The translations under genes and the position numbers were made by a program. A DNA stretch of 64,000 bases, from contig NC_086363.1 in the NCBI RefSeq assembly GCF_036324505.1, positions 4,117,290 to 4,181,289 on the forward strand, in the 5' to 3' direction. The notes beneath the pieces were generated by a model, which was not told where the DNA came from, ran no database searches, and saw only the letters and a program-made list of their open reading frames with translations. Positions 1 through 13,172 of the stretch are shown piece by piece (the first letter of the stretch is position 1; every line of letters starts with the position of its first letter). The DNA comes from Eleginops maclovinus (taxonomy: Eukaryota > Chordata > Actinopteri > Perciformes > Eleginopidae).

Positions 1-379
1 ATCGTACCTTGTGTCTCTCGTGAACTCATCACCAGAAGAGATGTTGTTGTTGTGGCTGCAGCAGGGTTTCTGGGCCTCAGTTATGTTTATATGGTATTTG
101 AGAGGCTTCCAAACACAGGAAATGTGGAGCTGAATGTGCAGTTCATGGTTTTCATACAGTTTAATGTTGCTCCGATGATGGGGCCTTCTCCTTATTAACG
201 TTTCAGCGTCAGCTCAATGACAGGAAATGGCATAAAACCTTCTTAAAAACAGAGTACTTCTAGTTTCATTACAGAGCGCTCAGTCTAGGGATTTAGTGCG
301 AGGTGAAACTGTAAATAAAATCAGACATTATCGACACCCAGAGGTCGTTCTTTAAGTCACACTTCTCTGTCTCAAACAG

Positions 380-474
380 GCCGAGAGGAGTGTACCAGAG
401 GCCTCCACCCCTTCTGCACCCCCACTCTCCAGCGCCCCTTGGTGGCTGGGATCAGACCTGTCTGTCTTCAGGGG
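380..474 (+). other. possible isolated exon of an unidentified gene
   Basis: A pyrimidine-containing acceptor (CTCTGTCTCAAACAG) precedes this 95-nt segment and a strong donor (GGGG then GTGAGT) follows it. All three forward frames are open, so the sequence alone does not choose a frame, and I recognise none of the three translations. No further convincing exon follows for 15 kb, so if real it would be an exon before a very long intron or the last visible exon of a gene to the left. A CTCF-like motif lies inside it (431-450), which offers another reason for its GC-rich composition. The splice sites are seen; the gene is inference and could be chance. Confidence 0.25.
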
Positions 475-1600
475 GTGAGTGAGACACAGAGGCAACTTTC
501 AGAGAGGTTTCAAAACAAAAGCCTGTAGGAGGAGATTTATTTCAAAGCCTTTCTTTCACACAACGATCAGCTAGAAAATAGGAAATCCCATCGTACATAA
601 AGTGATCTCAAGGTTTGAAAAATATATATATCTTACTTCTCTATCAGGAAGGAGACACTACCGTACAGCAATAATCAGACTAAAGGAGGAACTTGTAATA
701 TGAGAACCAAAATGAATAAGGTGATCTTAATCTAAAAAAACAAGATCGGGATCGAACAAGGGGTGACATCATGAATCTGAAGGCCTACATGAGAAGCTCA
801 CATCTATATACTCTGCGATGGAAGACGTTGTTGTTTTCGTGGGAGATACTGTACAGTGTTTACACCTCCAATCCTTTAAGTAAATCCATCCAATAGTTGG
901 AAATACACCACGAAGACAAATGCGACATGCTAAAAGCAGCCGTTTTTTAAATGGTCACAAGCTGGAAGTGTTGGGAACCAGTGTGTTTACTCCTCACAGC
1001 TGCAGCTGGCTCCTTCAGCTGCTGCTGGGTATCCTGCAGGAAATGTGGAAGTCAGATTTTCAAAAGCAAGAAAAGGATCGGCGGAGAGCTCTTCTCCAGT
1101 GCAGCGGCGCTCTGGAGGAGAATTGTCAACGATGGCAATTCCTCCCCGGAGCTCTACAGACGCTTGTATGATGAACAGTATCTAAACTGTCCTCTGAGTT
1201 TTTATCCACACACATACACACACTCTCTGATTCTGGGCTGGGATCCAAGCGTACTGGCCCAAATGAAACACATGCTCTCACACACACATACGCACACACA
1301 CAAAGTGGGGGAGATCAATATGAAAGAGGAATCTATATGTCCCAAAGTTGAAGTTCAGCCTCTGTCTGACAGAACACACAAGTTCCTGTTGTAGTAAACT
1401 ATTGTTTTGACAGGATGTCACTTCAGTTCTGCCGAGTGTGTGTGAGAGCGCCGAGCGCCGCGCGCCTCCTCTTTATCTCAGGCCTAAGGCTACTGTCACT
1501 GAGCCGGGGGGAGAGTGGGAGACCGAGGCAGACAGACTGAGGGAGAGAGAGAGAGAGAGAGGCATGGGGGAGAGAGAGGGAGGCCGGGAAATAGGGAGGA
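475..1600. other. non-coding stretch, nothing assigned
   Basis: Mixed-composition DNA with short CA runs near 1205-1302 and a purine-rich (GAGA) run at 1540-1570. Open frames of 83-147 codons are present near 920-1394 but lack family resemblance, splice signals and consistent codon use. The segment 1440-1510 is CpG-rich. I see no gene. Confidence 0.5.
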
Positions 1601-1604
1601 AAAA

Positions 1605-1980
<376 letters not shown>

Positions 1981-1981
1981 T

Positions 1982-3575
1982 TTATTTATTTTATTTTTTC
2001 TCGAAGTTTCAGAGGGTGGTATTTATTAAACAACTTAGTGTAAATGTTAGCTTTGCCCTTATTGTCATCGCACAGCGAGGGAACACATTTCAACAAAAGG
2101 CAGTTCAGCACATAGAGATGTGAACACAGATAAAGTTCATTCACAATAAAAGTTATAAAGTTATTATTATAGTTATCAAAAGTATGAAGGCAACTCTGAC
2201 ATGTATACTAATAATCTGTATATAAAATAAGTGTCATTATGTTCTGTACTTTAGTGATACTTGGACATTCAGTCATATTATTCAACTTGTGAATAAGCTA
2301 AAAAAGTAGAGACAATGAAATGAAACATTCTACAGTAACTTTTAGAGGAATTGAACAGTTATTTTATTTAATAAGGAGTCTGGTTATTGTTGAACTGCAG
2401 AACGTTCAAGGAAATATACTTTACAAGGTTTCAAAAATATTAAAAGGTGTGTAAAAACTTCTTCTTGGATGCGAATGTTTTGAGGCTTCCTGCCACGTTA
2501 AAGAAAATGGAAATCAGGAACTTTTGTGTAAAATGTACATTATAACTCATCATAAATATTGGATGACATTCTTGATATTCAAGCTTTCCAGGCAGTAATG
2601 TGACGAAAAAAAATAGGTTTCAGAATACATTTTAAATTACAAAAAAGGGTGTAGTTTCTATCTTTCGCTGTAAAAGAAACTTGTGGTAATACTTACTGTA
2701 GGATCAACTCCAGTAATGTAGATTAAGTAAAGGTGTGTTGCAAGGTAAACATCCTGACAACTTGAAGTGAAACTCTCTCTATTGGGAAACACAAAGTCTC
2801 AACAAAAGTACAAATTCATGCAATATTGTTCAAACTTCATGTTCCTTTTTTGGGGGGCGGGTTTACAGGCAATGATTAAATGCTAAAAACTAAACCATCA
2901 TCGAACGAGAAAGGAGCACACATGGAAGGAACATTCTATATCATTTTACTTTCTGTTTCAATAAAATGAATTTGCCTCACCATACGAGTAGTCTCCCTCT
3001 ACTTCTGATTTGTTAAATAATGCTCCCCATCCCATCTTTACAAACGTTATACTTTGAAGTGTTGCATTTCAATTTCTTGAGGATATATTACTCTTTTTCC
3101 GTGAGTTATAAGTGAAGTTATAATGCACTTTTTGTATGTTATTTTGGACAAAAACGTCTGCCAATTACATAATGTTAAGCTGTCACAGACCAGGTAAGCT
3201 ATGTTTACTAAAATCCTTCAGATTTTTTTATATGAATCCCCAAAAAGATATCCTTTATCAAAGTAGATCCTGTTATATCACTTAGTGCACATTACACAAC
3301 GGTCAGTATTTTTCCTACTGTTGTGTTATTACTTTATTTCAGGACCTTAATAGGAATTGTCCAGACGTATTTGGTATTTTATTGAAATATTAGGTCAGTC
3401 TGCATGATATTACTGTGGAAATCCCTCCGATGATATCATGCGTGTGAGCTTTGGATCTCTGCCCAACAGTTTGATGCTGCGTTAGGTTCAATGCAGATCC
3501 AGAGGAAGAGAACGCAGCGTCATCACAGCAAGCAGTTATACTGTCCACCAGCATTACTGCTTTCAAAGGGACATC
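1982..3575. other. AT-rich intergenic DNA, no gene seen
   Basis: AT-rich sequence with stops in all frames and no splice-bounded segments. Part of 2040-2110 resembles fragments of dispersed fish repeats that carry a TTATTGTCAT core, but it is too degraded to name. Confidence 0.5.
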
Positions 3576-3578
3576 TAA

Positions 3579-3581
3579 CAC

Positions 3582-3635
<54 letters not shown>
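3579..3635. repeat. (CA)n microsatellite
   Basis: CA repeat of about 28 units with one CG-containing interruption at its left end. Confidence 0.97.
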
Positions 3636-3638
<3 letters not shown>

Positions 3639-3639
3639 C

Positions 3640-4690
3640 CCACTTGCTCACACAGAGAAAGGGTTAAGAGAGCCCTGAGGCCAAGTGATTTACGCAAGAA
3701 TGGGCTGAATAGTTACTGTCTCTTTCTGCATGTGAGTGTGTGAGTGTGTGTGGCCACTCAAGTCTTTAAATAATAAACTCCAATCCAAAGCTATACTCCT
3801 TTCTAGGTGCAGGATTTACAAGACACCTTTGTTTCCTTTCCTACAATCCTTCCTTACTGTCTTCTGTCCTTATTTCCCTCCTCATATTTGACTGACAAAC
3901 CACACAAACACTGAAACAGATAATATAATGCACAGATATATGTTACACACAGTAAAGGCAGGGTCATGTGTGACCTTAAAGGCATCGTTACGTTCAGTTT
4001 TTTATATCATTTCGATAAATGTGACGTGTGTGTTTTTAGTTTTATCCCAGAAAGTATTTATTCATACAACAGTGAGAAGATGTACAGCTTTAGAACAAAG
4101 GTACAGTGTGGATAAAAGGCAAAAGATTAAAACAAAATAGACCAACATGTTGTATTAAGAGCTACTTATTCCAATCAAATAAAATCTAAAAAACAAAAGT
4201 ACACATCCAGGGGTAAAAATGAACATATAAAGGCCATAAGATAGCACATAAATAATGCAATTCATAGAAATAATATTAGTAGTGTGTAATGCACATCCAG
4301 ATAATGAGTGTGACTATGTCTTAATGAGGTTTATGTATATTTAATGTTTAATTCTTCATTTGGAGTCACATAGTATTGATAACAGTTTGATTGGCGGATC
4401 AATTCTATTATGTGACCCCAAAATAGCAAACTAATTAAAAAACAACAAGTAAAAGAGTAGTTGTAGTAGGACTTTATATTTTGATTGCATACACTCATTT
4501 TGTCATAAGAATATCAATTAATTTTAATAGGACCCTTCTTCATGTAGCCAACAGGAGTTTACTGATGCTAACTAATCATTACTTCAAATGAACCCCCTAA
4601 ATATACAGACAGGTGGGTAAAATGAGTAAAAACACAGTAACCAGAGGAGACAAAAGGGCAGAGAAGCAGCCAGTCAGCACACAAATGAAC
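3640..4690. other. AT-rich intergenic DNA, nothing recognised
   Basis: Low-GC DNA, stops in all frames, no motif or repeat that I can name. Confidence 0.5.
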
Positions 4691-4725
4691 AGTTAGCTGT
4701 GGTTTGGGTCCTTGAAGAGCCTGAA

Positions 4726-4816
4726 TGCCATCTAGTGGCAGCACGACTGGGCCCAGCGGCAGGAGGCAGCAGAGGTCACACAGAGACTTCAATGTCAACA
4801 GCGCCCTCTGCAGGGG
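4726..4816. promoter_or_regulatory. two CTCF-like motifs in tandem
   Basis: TGCCATCTAGTGGCAG at 4726-4741 and GCGCCCTCTGCAGGGG at 4801-4816 both fit the GCGCCMYCTRSTGG form of the CTCF core, in the same orientation and 75 bp apart. Motif match by eye only. Confidence 0.35.
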
Positions 4817-4919
4817 ACGCTCTTCACTTCATCACACCGGAGATAAAGTGGTGGCATTCAAGTCTGACTTGGAGGGAAATCAGTTTTTCTTGGACACAGA
4901 TTGATTAAATGATTGCAGC

Positions 4920-6510
4920 ATTAGGCAGAAATGCAGCTAAGGCCGTCATCAGAGAGAGATGTGAGGGTTTTTAATTGAGCGTCTTTTTCTTACAAACAAG
5001 CAACTGTTCATTATTTCTCTTGGATTTGTATCTGTCTGCAGAAATGATCTCTTCTGAGCTGTGAATGAAATACATTTGAGTTAATGTTAGGCATTCGGTT
5101 TACAGTATACTGATGCTGTTAATTATAAGTAGATGTGCAATGCAAACTGATGCATCTCTGATTTAAGTCAAATATTTATGGTTCAGTTTATAGAAAGACA
5201 TTCTTTTAGACTCCTTAATTTCCTACTGCAAATAAAAAGCATTAAAAAAAGCTACTTTTAATGTAGTGTGAGAAGAATATAACAACTAACCAGATTTCAG
5301 TGATAGTCTTCCATGGGCCATATACAGTGCAGGCCGACCTGAAGTGACCAGTAAAGCTCTGAATAATAACCATTTAATAACACGTCCAGATGTGCTGACA
5401 ATGTCTAATGAACAATCCAAACACATGATTTCTCACTGATCTCTTGGCCACCACTAAAAACAGACGGCTGTTTTCTCAGACCTGCAAACAATTAATGTAT
5501 CCTTCCTCCTTCCAGGTTTTTTTGGTATGAAGAGCCTGACAGTGGCACCCAATAATATATAATTTGCGCTGTGAACACACCCAGGACACCGGCCTTGCAT
5601 TTTCTGCTGTTAAAAAATAGAAAACCGTCCGTTTTTTCGTGGAAAACACATCACTCTGTGTCCACTCTTCTCCTTTTGGACTCACATTTTCCACCGACAG
5701 CTCGTGCATGAAGAGTAGCCTTCGCTTGACAGTCTTGTGTCACACAGCCCGTACGATCAAGCATGTGATACACCGGATAATAACGTCTCTAGAATACGGC
5801 CTGCTACTCTGAGGACAGCATGGTTCGGTGAAGAACAGGAATAGCAGTACATTTTATCAATCATTTTATCAATTAGTGCTTCTCTGTCATTTTGTACACT
5901 TTGCAAAGTTATCCAGTTGTGATTGGACCTTTAAGATTGCCTGTTCTGGCCCCCAGGCCTTACGTTTGACATCCCTGTTTTATATCATCTTTGCAGGGAA
6001 GACAAAGCTGTTTGGGCGCCTGGACTCTCATTCTGTCTTTCGTTTAGGATCCGTCTTTATACCTGAGATTTTGTGCTGATGAATTGTGAGTTTCTGTAGT
6101 TTTTTGTCATGTTTTCATCAATTTTAACCTAAGTGATAACCGATGCACTCATCACAATTATTTTTTTAAAAATCTGGACAAATTTAAAGGATTTTATCCA
6201 ACGAAAGAGCCTCCAAAAACATTTTTGAAGGCATGTTAAAGCAAATACAGAAAGGGCAAACTCAAACTGCTGGGTGGGCTGCCATCGCAGTAACTTCTTT
6301 ACAGTTTAATAGAATAAGGGACCATAGTGTTTGGGGTTCTAGAGCTAATGTGCAGGTTCTTCTTACTGTCCTGCTGGCCATCAGCATCCAGCAGCAGAGC
6401 GGAAACATTGGACGGGCCTTCAGTGTGTGTGGAGGAGCGGGGGGACCAGGAAGACTGACATGACACACACACACCTGCCTTACAAAATAGTGTGCATTCT
6501 CGAAAGGTGT
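4920..6510. other. intergenic DNA; one enhancer-like patch, otherwise nothing
   Basis: 4920-5060 is non-repetitive, homeodomain-motif-bearing sequence (TTAATTGAG and others) that could be regulatory. The remainder is AT-rich with short open frames that resemble no protein. Confidence 0.35.
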
Positions 6511-6514
6511 CTGT

Positions 6515-6516
<2 letters not shown>

Positions 6517-6555
<39 letters not shown>
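6517..6555. repeat. (GT)n microsatellite
   Basis: About 19 GT units. The following 6556-6720 is non-repetitive, includes a GCGCGCC core, and looks regulatory in texture rather than coding. Confidence 0.97.
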
Positions 6556-6558
<3 letters not shown>

Positions 6559-6766
6559 AGCTGTGGATCTCCTAATTTAGCCTCTAGAGAGCTGAGACGT
6601 TGGGGTGTCAATCTCAGCGCGCCGCTTTTTTCCCCACTTAACTTTTTAACCGAGTTTCCTCCTCTTTGCAATCCTCCGTATTTATAGCTGCCAAGCCTGG
6701 AGCAGCCACGTATTCTTCCATGTGTGTGTGTGTGCGGTATTTACCAACATTAAACTCTTTGTGCTT

Positions 6767-6898
<132 letters not shown>

Positions 6899-7261
6899 GC
6901 TGCACAGCTGTTGATATTGTGGGGTTAGGGGTTTGGTATTTCAGTCAATCTCCACAGAGACGGAGATGAAGCGCAGCGCGAGAGAGACAGAGGAAGTGTG
7001 GAAATCGCTGGAGGAAAAAGAGAGAGCAGAGGAAGAAAGAGAAGGAGGTGAAAGGGATGAGGAGGGAGGGTTTGAAGGGGGGGAGAGGGATGGATGGAGG
7101 GGTGAGGCAGACTTCTGGCCGGGCGCGCTGCTCTGAGACTAATTAAGGTGAGGGCAGTGGCAGAGACGAGGTAATGATGAAGAAAAGGATTTACTCCCTC
7201 CATCCCTTCCTCTAAGACGCACACCACCACCTCGCCACCCGTCACTCAGACCCTCACCTCT

Positions 7262-7284
7262 CCCCCCCCCCCCCCCCCCCCCCC
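7262..7284. repeat. poly-C run
   Basis: Twenty-three consecutive C residues (G on the minus strand), a likely site of sequencing length error and a potential G-quadruplex or i-motif former. Confidence 0.95.
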
Positions 7285-7289
7285 ATCAT

Positions 7290-10090
7290 CCCCTGTCCAT
7301 TTCCCCTTCTCTTTCCTCCTCTTCCACTGATCATCCTCCATTTCCTGTCCTTGTTCCCTAAAAGCCATTGGACTGAACAGGGAGGAATCAACGCAGAAGT
7401 GAAGAAATGTGTCGCAATATTTGTCAAAAATGACAGAAAGAGAGTTGATAAGACGTTATGTTTATAAAAACTGAAACAAAGAGGCATTAACAGTATTAGG
7501 TTTACACTATAGGCATTTGTTCTGGGCCTTTGTGAGGCATTACTTCTTCACTGAAGTGCAAATATGTAAAGAAGACAAGCAGGTATACCAAAATATATTA
7601 CGGTATGACGGAACAAATGGAGCAAAACTGATCCATCCCTCCGTCATAGCAACAAAGGCACTTGTTTTGGAGGTGCATTTTTTTGAATGCTAAGTTGAAT
7701 AGGACCACAAATTGAAAAAGATCTTCCCCTTAACTACATAAAAGCTTTCAATTGCAGTCAGTACACTACCTTTCACCTGTAGACATTTCTCTAAATAATA
7801 AAAGTCATTATAAGGTGAATTCCTTCTTTTAGAGGTGCTTTACATTTAAAGTTTAGAGAGTTGTATAAATGATGTACTGTAGCACAATCAGCACACATCG
7901 AATGCCCTCAAAATTAAAGTAAGGAGTGGAAGATGGTGTTCATAATATTTTTAAAAATAACACTTTTAGCAGTACAGCAGATAACTTATAAAAGAATCAC
8001 CTTTTAATTAAAAACAATACTTTATATAACATTGATTGATGGTTGTTAATATATGTATAAATATATATAGAGTACCAAATGCTGATTGCACTTGGAATAC
8101 TTATAAATAAATGTTGTTATTTTGCAATTTAATTCAATAAAAGTTACTGTAGCTGTACTTTTTAAAAGCTAAGGCACATTTATTAAATATTTATTTATAA
8201 AATAAAATAAAATACATTTCCTACTATTTGATAAATCCAAACAGGTCAAACTAAAAAAATGCAGTTTGATATTTCATCATAAACTTCATCCAATTCTTAA
8301 CCTGCACATCCTGTCCTGAATGTGCAGGGAGATGGAAATGCAGAATTGAGCTGTCTCTTGCAGTGTTTCAGTGATCATTACCATCCATTACAACTCTTGT
8401 ACCTCTCCCCCCCCACTGTCAGGCAGGTGTGTGTCTGCTCCCCCCCCCCCCCCCCTCCAGCTGTGACTCCCCCACCCGTTTCTTCCTCCCTCCATCCTCC
8501 CCTCTCGTGCTCCTCTCTGCGGGCGAACAGGATCCAACCGGCCTCCTGTTCCCGCCAGCTGTGTTCCTGTCATCCTAATGGCGGTACTTCCCCTTCTCCA
8601 ACCGTTTACTTCCACTCACACGCGTGCTACAGCGACTCCTCGCCCTGTCTTGGTGTCTAGTTGTTACAAATTAGCATACATTTTGTAACAACATCCTCCT
8701 GCACATCCTCTCCTGTTGTCTGTCAGTCCCTGGCTGGATCAGGATGGAGCCTCAGCAGCCTGATTACTACCACCTTAAATATCCACACTTTTAAGGTGTT
8801 GTGATGCTAGGAATCTGACTGATCAGACCCAAGGAATTACACTCTGAATGCATTCCTTTCTAACTACATTTAAAAGAGTTTCTCCAATACATGCTTCAAC
8901 AAGTGTGTGTTTTAACACCACCAGAATCTGAAAGCACATATTACATATTAATTAGATGTTTACCTTTGGACAGCTGATGTTCAAACCCAGGCCTTCTTCT
9001 GTAGATAAGAATCAGAAGAATGCACCACAGAAGCATTTTGGTGTCACATATTTTCTCTATAGATGGTTGTATTGCTTTATTTGAGTACAGTGAGGAGTGA
9101 TGAGAAATGCTTGTTTTAAAAAAGGGTTGAAATCAGATGCATGAGATTTCATTTGTTCATTTGTTACATGATCACCAGTGGGACATTCATCAGAAACATT
9201 TTTCAAACACACAGAATTATATTTGAAGTTCCAGTTGAATCCTTAAGTTTTTCTGCCTGAATCTGGAGATTCATTCATTCACAAGATAACTGAAAAAATG
9301 ACATGCTGTCTTAATCCAGAGTAAACATCATATTGCAGCAATGGAGAGCCGGTAAGATTTGATACACGGTGACAAAGTGACTTTTGTACCTGCATATTAA
9401 GTGGTTAATTGCTACAGCAGCCATCACCATCAGATCAGGTGATCTCGTTCAACCGGGGGAAGATCCTTGCTGGATCCAAACCTTATCAAATGTGGCTGCT
9501 GGTATTATGATGCTATGGATTTTCAACATCTACATTAATGAATGCCTCTAGCTGTGTTTTGACCACGATCACTGACTGAAGAGGTGGATTGCAGAGCTAT
9601 CGGCTTTATAACCGGTGCTGGTATGAGCCGGTTTAGTACTGAACTGAACTGAACAAAACAGCTCCAATTAAGAAAACAACTAACCCTGATAAGTTCCAAC
9701 TGACGACAGTCAGAGCAGCTTTAAGGTCACAATGAAAATGTATTGAGATTGTACGTAGAGGAAAGCCTAGAGAAAAGAGGCCGGTTTTGGTAAAGTCTTT
9801 ATCCATCGATGATTCATTTTAATCTAATAATGGAATTTGAATCAGGTGACGCTTGCAGTAGAGGAGGAGTAAGCTCTATTGTAAGATTTAAGGGTGACAC
9901 ACAGGAACACACATCCTTTAGAGGACTATAGTTCGCTAACTTAAACCTGCACATAAACCCTTACTCTAAGGAATCCTAATTTGAACTTTTGTACTGATGG
10001 CCTTGAAAGAGGGACGACACATTTAGAATCAGAAATGGAGTCCACAGTGCAGCGGGAAGCAGACGGAGGGCTGCAACAGGCCCCTGACAA
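7290..10090. other. intergenic DNA, no gene recognised
   Basis: Mostly AT-rich and non-coding. 8290-8660 is GC-richer with C-runs and a 112-codon open frame of low-complexity Pro/Ser composition that I do not accept as a gene. 9580-9650 contains a short ACTGAACTGAACTGAAC direct repeat. Confidence 0.45.
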
Positions 10091-10099
10091 ATAGAGTGT

Positions 10100-10250
10100 G
10101 TGTCTGCATCGTGGCGGGATGACAACCTCTGACCCCTTTACATGCCAGCTCCTAAGAGGCGGGGCTCGCATCCCAGCGGGCGTTCTCATTGGACAAGGTT
10201 GTCGGACATTTGAGTTCCCGTGGGGGGCGTGAGTGTAGCGCAGGATACAA
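10100..10250. promoter_or_regulatory. promoter-like segment with GC box and inverted CCAAT box
   Basis: A GC box (GAGGCGGGGC, about 10155-10165) and a reverse CCAAT box (CATTGGAC, about 10187-10194) lie 30 bp apart in locally CpG-containing sequence. No exon that I can identify begins nearby on either strand, so function is speculative. Confidence 0.25.
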
Positions 10251-10263
10251 GACACACCAACAC

Positions 10264-10294
<31 letters not shown>

Positions 10295-10347
10295 TAGAGA
10301 GAGAGGAGGCTGAGACAAAAGAGGGATGGATGGAGAGACTGAGAGGA

Positions 10348-10452
<105 letters not shown>

Positions 10453-11092
10453 CAGCAGAAAAGCCTGGATAGCAGTGTGTCAGGAGTGCTGTCACTCATC
10501 CATCCAGCTGGCTAATTGGCTCCTTACCCTCTCTCTCTCTTTTTCTCTCACCCTCTCTTTACCTCACACACTCTCTCTCTACCTCCCTCTCTTGCTCCCT
10601 CCCACCCTCACTTGCCCTCTCTCTCTCTCCCTCCATCAGGCGTTGCTCCTAACTGCGCGCCGGAGGCCAAAATGCAGATGAGCTCTGCCTCGCGTCAGGG
10701 GGAGCTTCTGCTCTGCTTAATTATCTGAGTGTGTGTGTGTTTGAGAATGTGTGTGTGAGAGAGAGTTAGCTTATCAGCTTAGCGGCCCACACACACACAC
10801 ACACACCGTTCATTCTGCTGCTGCTGTTGCTGCTATGCTAAACAGCAAGGCATCCTGGGAATTGCAGTGACAGCTCATTTTGGTTTTTTCGCAGTCTGTG
10901 TATGAAAGCTGCTGAGAGACAACCCTTCCCTCCCCCCTGCCTCCCCCGATTTCCCTCTCCCCCTTCCAAAACACACACATACTGACACACATACCCACGT
11001 TGACATATACACACACTCACTCACTCACACACACCAAACCCTCTCTCTTTCTCCCTGATGCTCATGGGAACGGGTCCGGGGCCTGTCACTAA

Positions 11093-11130
11093 CCCCCCCC
11101 ACCACCACCACCACCACCACCACCACCACC
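11093..11130. repeat. C-run plus (ACC)10 trinucleotide repeat
   Basis: Eight C residues followed by ten ACC units. It lies next to a non-repetitive enhancer-like block (11140-11300). Confidence 0.97.
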
Positions 11131-11139
11131 ATGCTGCCT

Positions 11140-11300
11140 CCACCCTCCCCTCATTGCCGTGGTGACAGGGCTTGTTGACAAACGCCAGCAGTCATCAGGG
11201 CACCATGGGAAATCTTCTGCCACCATTTTGTCAGCAGAATGACAGAAGCTGTTAATGTCTCGCCTCTCGCCCTGACACAAGACGCCAGGGCTGACAGACT
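11140..11300. promoter_or_regulatory. candidate non-coding regulatory block
   Basis: Dense non-repetitive sequence with TGACAG/CTGTCA cores and a TTGTTGACAAA palindrome-like core (forkhead/TALE-like), bounded on both sides by simple repeats. There is no credible frame. Inference only. Confidence 0.25.
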
Positions 11301-11311
11301 CTGACACGCGC

Positions 11312-11313
<2 letters not shown>

Positions 11314-11343
<30 letters not shown>
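11314..11343. repeat. (AC)n microsatellite
   Basis: About 15 AC units. Confidence 0.95.
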
Positions 11344-11347
<4 letters not shown>

Positions 11348-11449
11348 CATGTGATACACACTGCTGTGCGTAGCCGTACATTGACACAAATGTCACGCTC
11401 GATACAGGCACAAACACACGTCCACGCACATTCACACACTGACTTGCTA

Positions 11450-11452
<3 letters not shown>

Positions 11453-11508
<56 letters not shown>
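11453..11508. repeat. (AC)n microsatellite
   Basis: About 27 AC units with one AT interruption. Confidence 0.96.
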
Positions 11509-11573
11509 CATTCATGTCCACATTTTGTGCCCCCCATCCTTCACTCTCCCCCATCTCACTCAACTAAATCAGT

Positions 11574-11575
<2 letters not shown>

Positions 11576-11665
<90 letters not shown>
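11576..11665. repeat. (GT)n microsatellite
   Basis: About 45 GT units, opposite in orientation to the AC tract 70 bp to its left, so a single strand could fold the two into a hairpin. Confidence 0.97.
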
Positions 11666-11672
<7 letters not shown>

Positions 11673-11768
11673 CAACTAGATGTGTATGGATGTTTAGTGT
11701 GTATGACTCAGGAGTGTTAATGAGGATATGTCTATGAGTGTGTACGGCTACTAATGACTTGTACTCAA

Positions 11769-11855
<87 letters not shown>

Positions 11856-11859
11856 TGTG
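11769..11859. repeat. (GT)n microsatellite
   Basis: About 44 GT units with TT and TA interruptions near the ends. Confidence 0.96.
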
Positions 11860-11865
11860 AAAACA

Positions 11866-12155
11866 GTGTCTCAGCTCTCATTATGGATGCAGCGTATGCG
11901 TCTGATCAATAACATTTACAATCCCGACAGGAGATCGAGCCTGGCGGACAAACCTAACTGACCGTTATGAGAACATGATGAACTCCGGACTCAGTGCGCG
12001 CGCATACACACGCGCGCACGCACACACACGCGCACACACAGATACATATGGGCAGCTTCTCTGGACAGCCAATTACCGTTCCTCATAATCCACTTGCTCC
12101 ACACACCGCCTCTGTCATCCACCTGTGTACGACCAACAGACGTCGAGATGTTTGA
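11866..12155. promoter_or_regulatory. candidate non-coding regulatory block between two (TG)n tracts
   Basis: Non-repetitive sequence with TGATCAATAACATTTACA-type homeodomain/forkhead cores and CCAATTA, confined between two TG tracts and containing a short alternating CG/CA (Z-DNA-prone) run at 11997-12040. No coding signal. Inference. Confidence 0.25.
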
Positions 12156-12159
<4 letters not shown>

Positions 12160-12221
<62 letters not shown>

Positions 12222-12250
12222 GCATGTGCATGTGTGTGCGTGCGTGCGTG
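12160..12250. repeat. (TG)n microsatellite with TGCG/TGCA variants
   Basis: Pure TG for about 28 units, then TGTGCG/TGCATG variants. Confidence 0.96.
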
Positions 12251-12254
12251 TTTG

Positions 12255-13070
12255 GGGGTTACAGAGGATGCCAAAAGTTCCCTCCTGAATCCACAAAGAT
12301 ACGCAGTCTTAAGCTCTCAGGCCCCTGATCAGATCACGTTGGTAGTTCAGCACGTTTCGCTGCGTTGGCTGCTCATGTTAGGAACTGAAGTGTTTAATGT
12401 CTCAGGATTTTATCGAGTCGTACCTGCAGGGACAAACACGGCAGGGTCTGCTGAAGATGGAAACTTGTGGTGTTTATTTTGTGTTTCAAAGTGAGAATCA
12501 GGGTTAGGCTTGTTGTTTCTAGAGGCTGGAAGAAGCCAAGCAACTGTGTGACTGTGGCTCGGTTAAAAAACAGAAAGAATTGATATTACGAAAGGTTGGA
12601 GAAGTCTAAATATTGTACCAGGGATAGATTTTACTTTCCAATACAGGACAGGAAGCACTGATGGACAGCTTCAAATCAACATCTCATTTAAAGAGTAGAG
12701 ATATCTCAATGTGTTCATGCCACACGCACATGTAATAAAAAGTGTGTTCTTGTAATCACATTACATGTATTTGCAAGAAAACAAAAAAAGCAGTACTGAA
12801 AATGACTTATCTGACTGAGATATGATCAAACGTGCTTCATCAAACTCTTCTTAGATGCTTTCTTCACTCCTCGAACGGTGTATAGATGTCTTCCCAGCAA
12901 GATTCAGATAACAGGAGCACTGAACAGTTAGTATTATGGGGTAGATAACTGTATAATATCAACACACCCGCAAAGTTAAAAATGTCACTGTTAATGCTGT
13001 GTAATATCACTGAGCCTGCTGTATGCATTGTTATACTTTGAAACAGCGATCTAATAGCCATATGGAAGTG
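12255..13070. other. intergenic DNA, nothing recognised
   Basis: Stops in all frames, no splice-bounded open segment and no repeat family that I can name. Confidence 0.5.
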
Positions 13071-13071
13071 C

Positions 13072-13172
<101 letters not shown>

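Noticed and set aside
745..760. GGGATCGAAC resembling a tRNA T-arm
   Set aside because: No acceptor stem, D-arm or anticodon arm can be paired around it.
8322..8660. 112-codon open frame with Pro-rich segment
   Set aside because: Low-complexity composition, C-run dependence and no family resemblance; no splice context.
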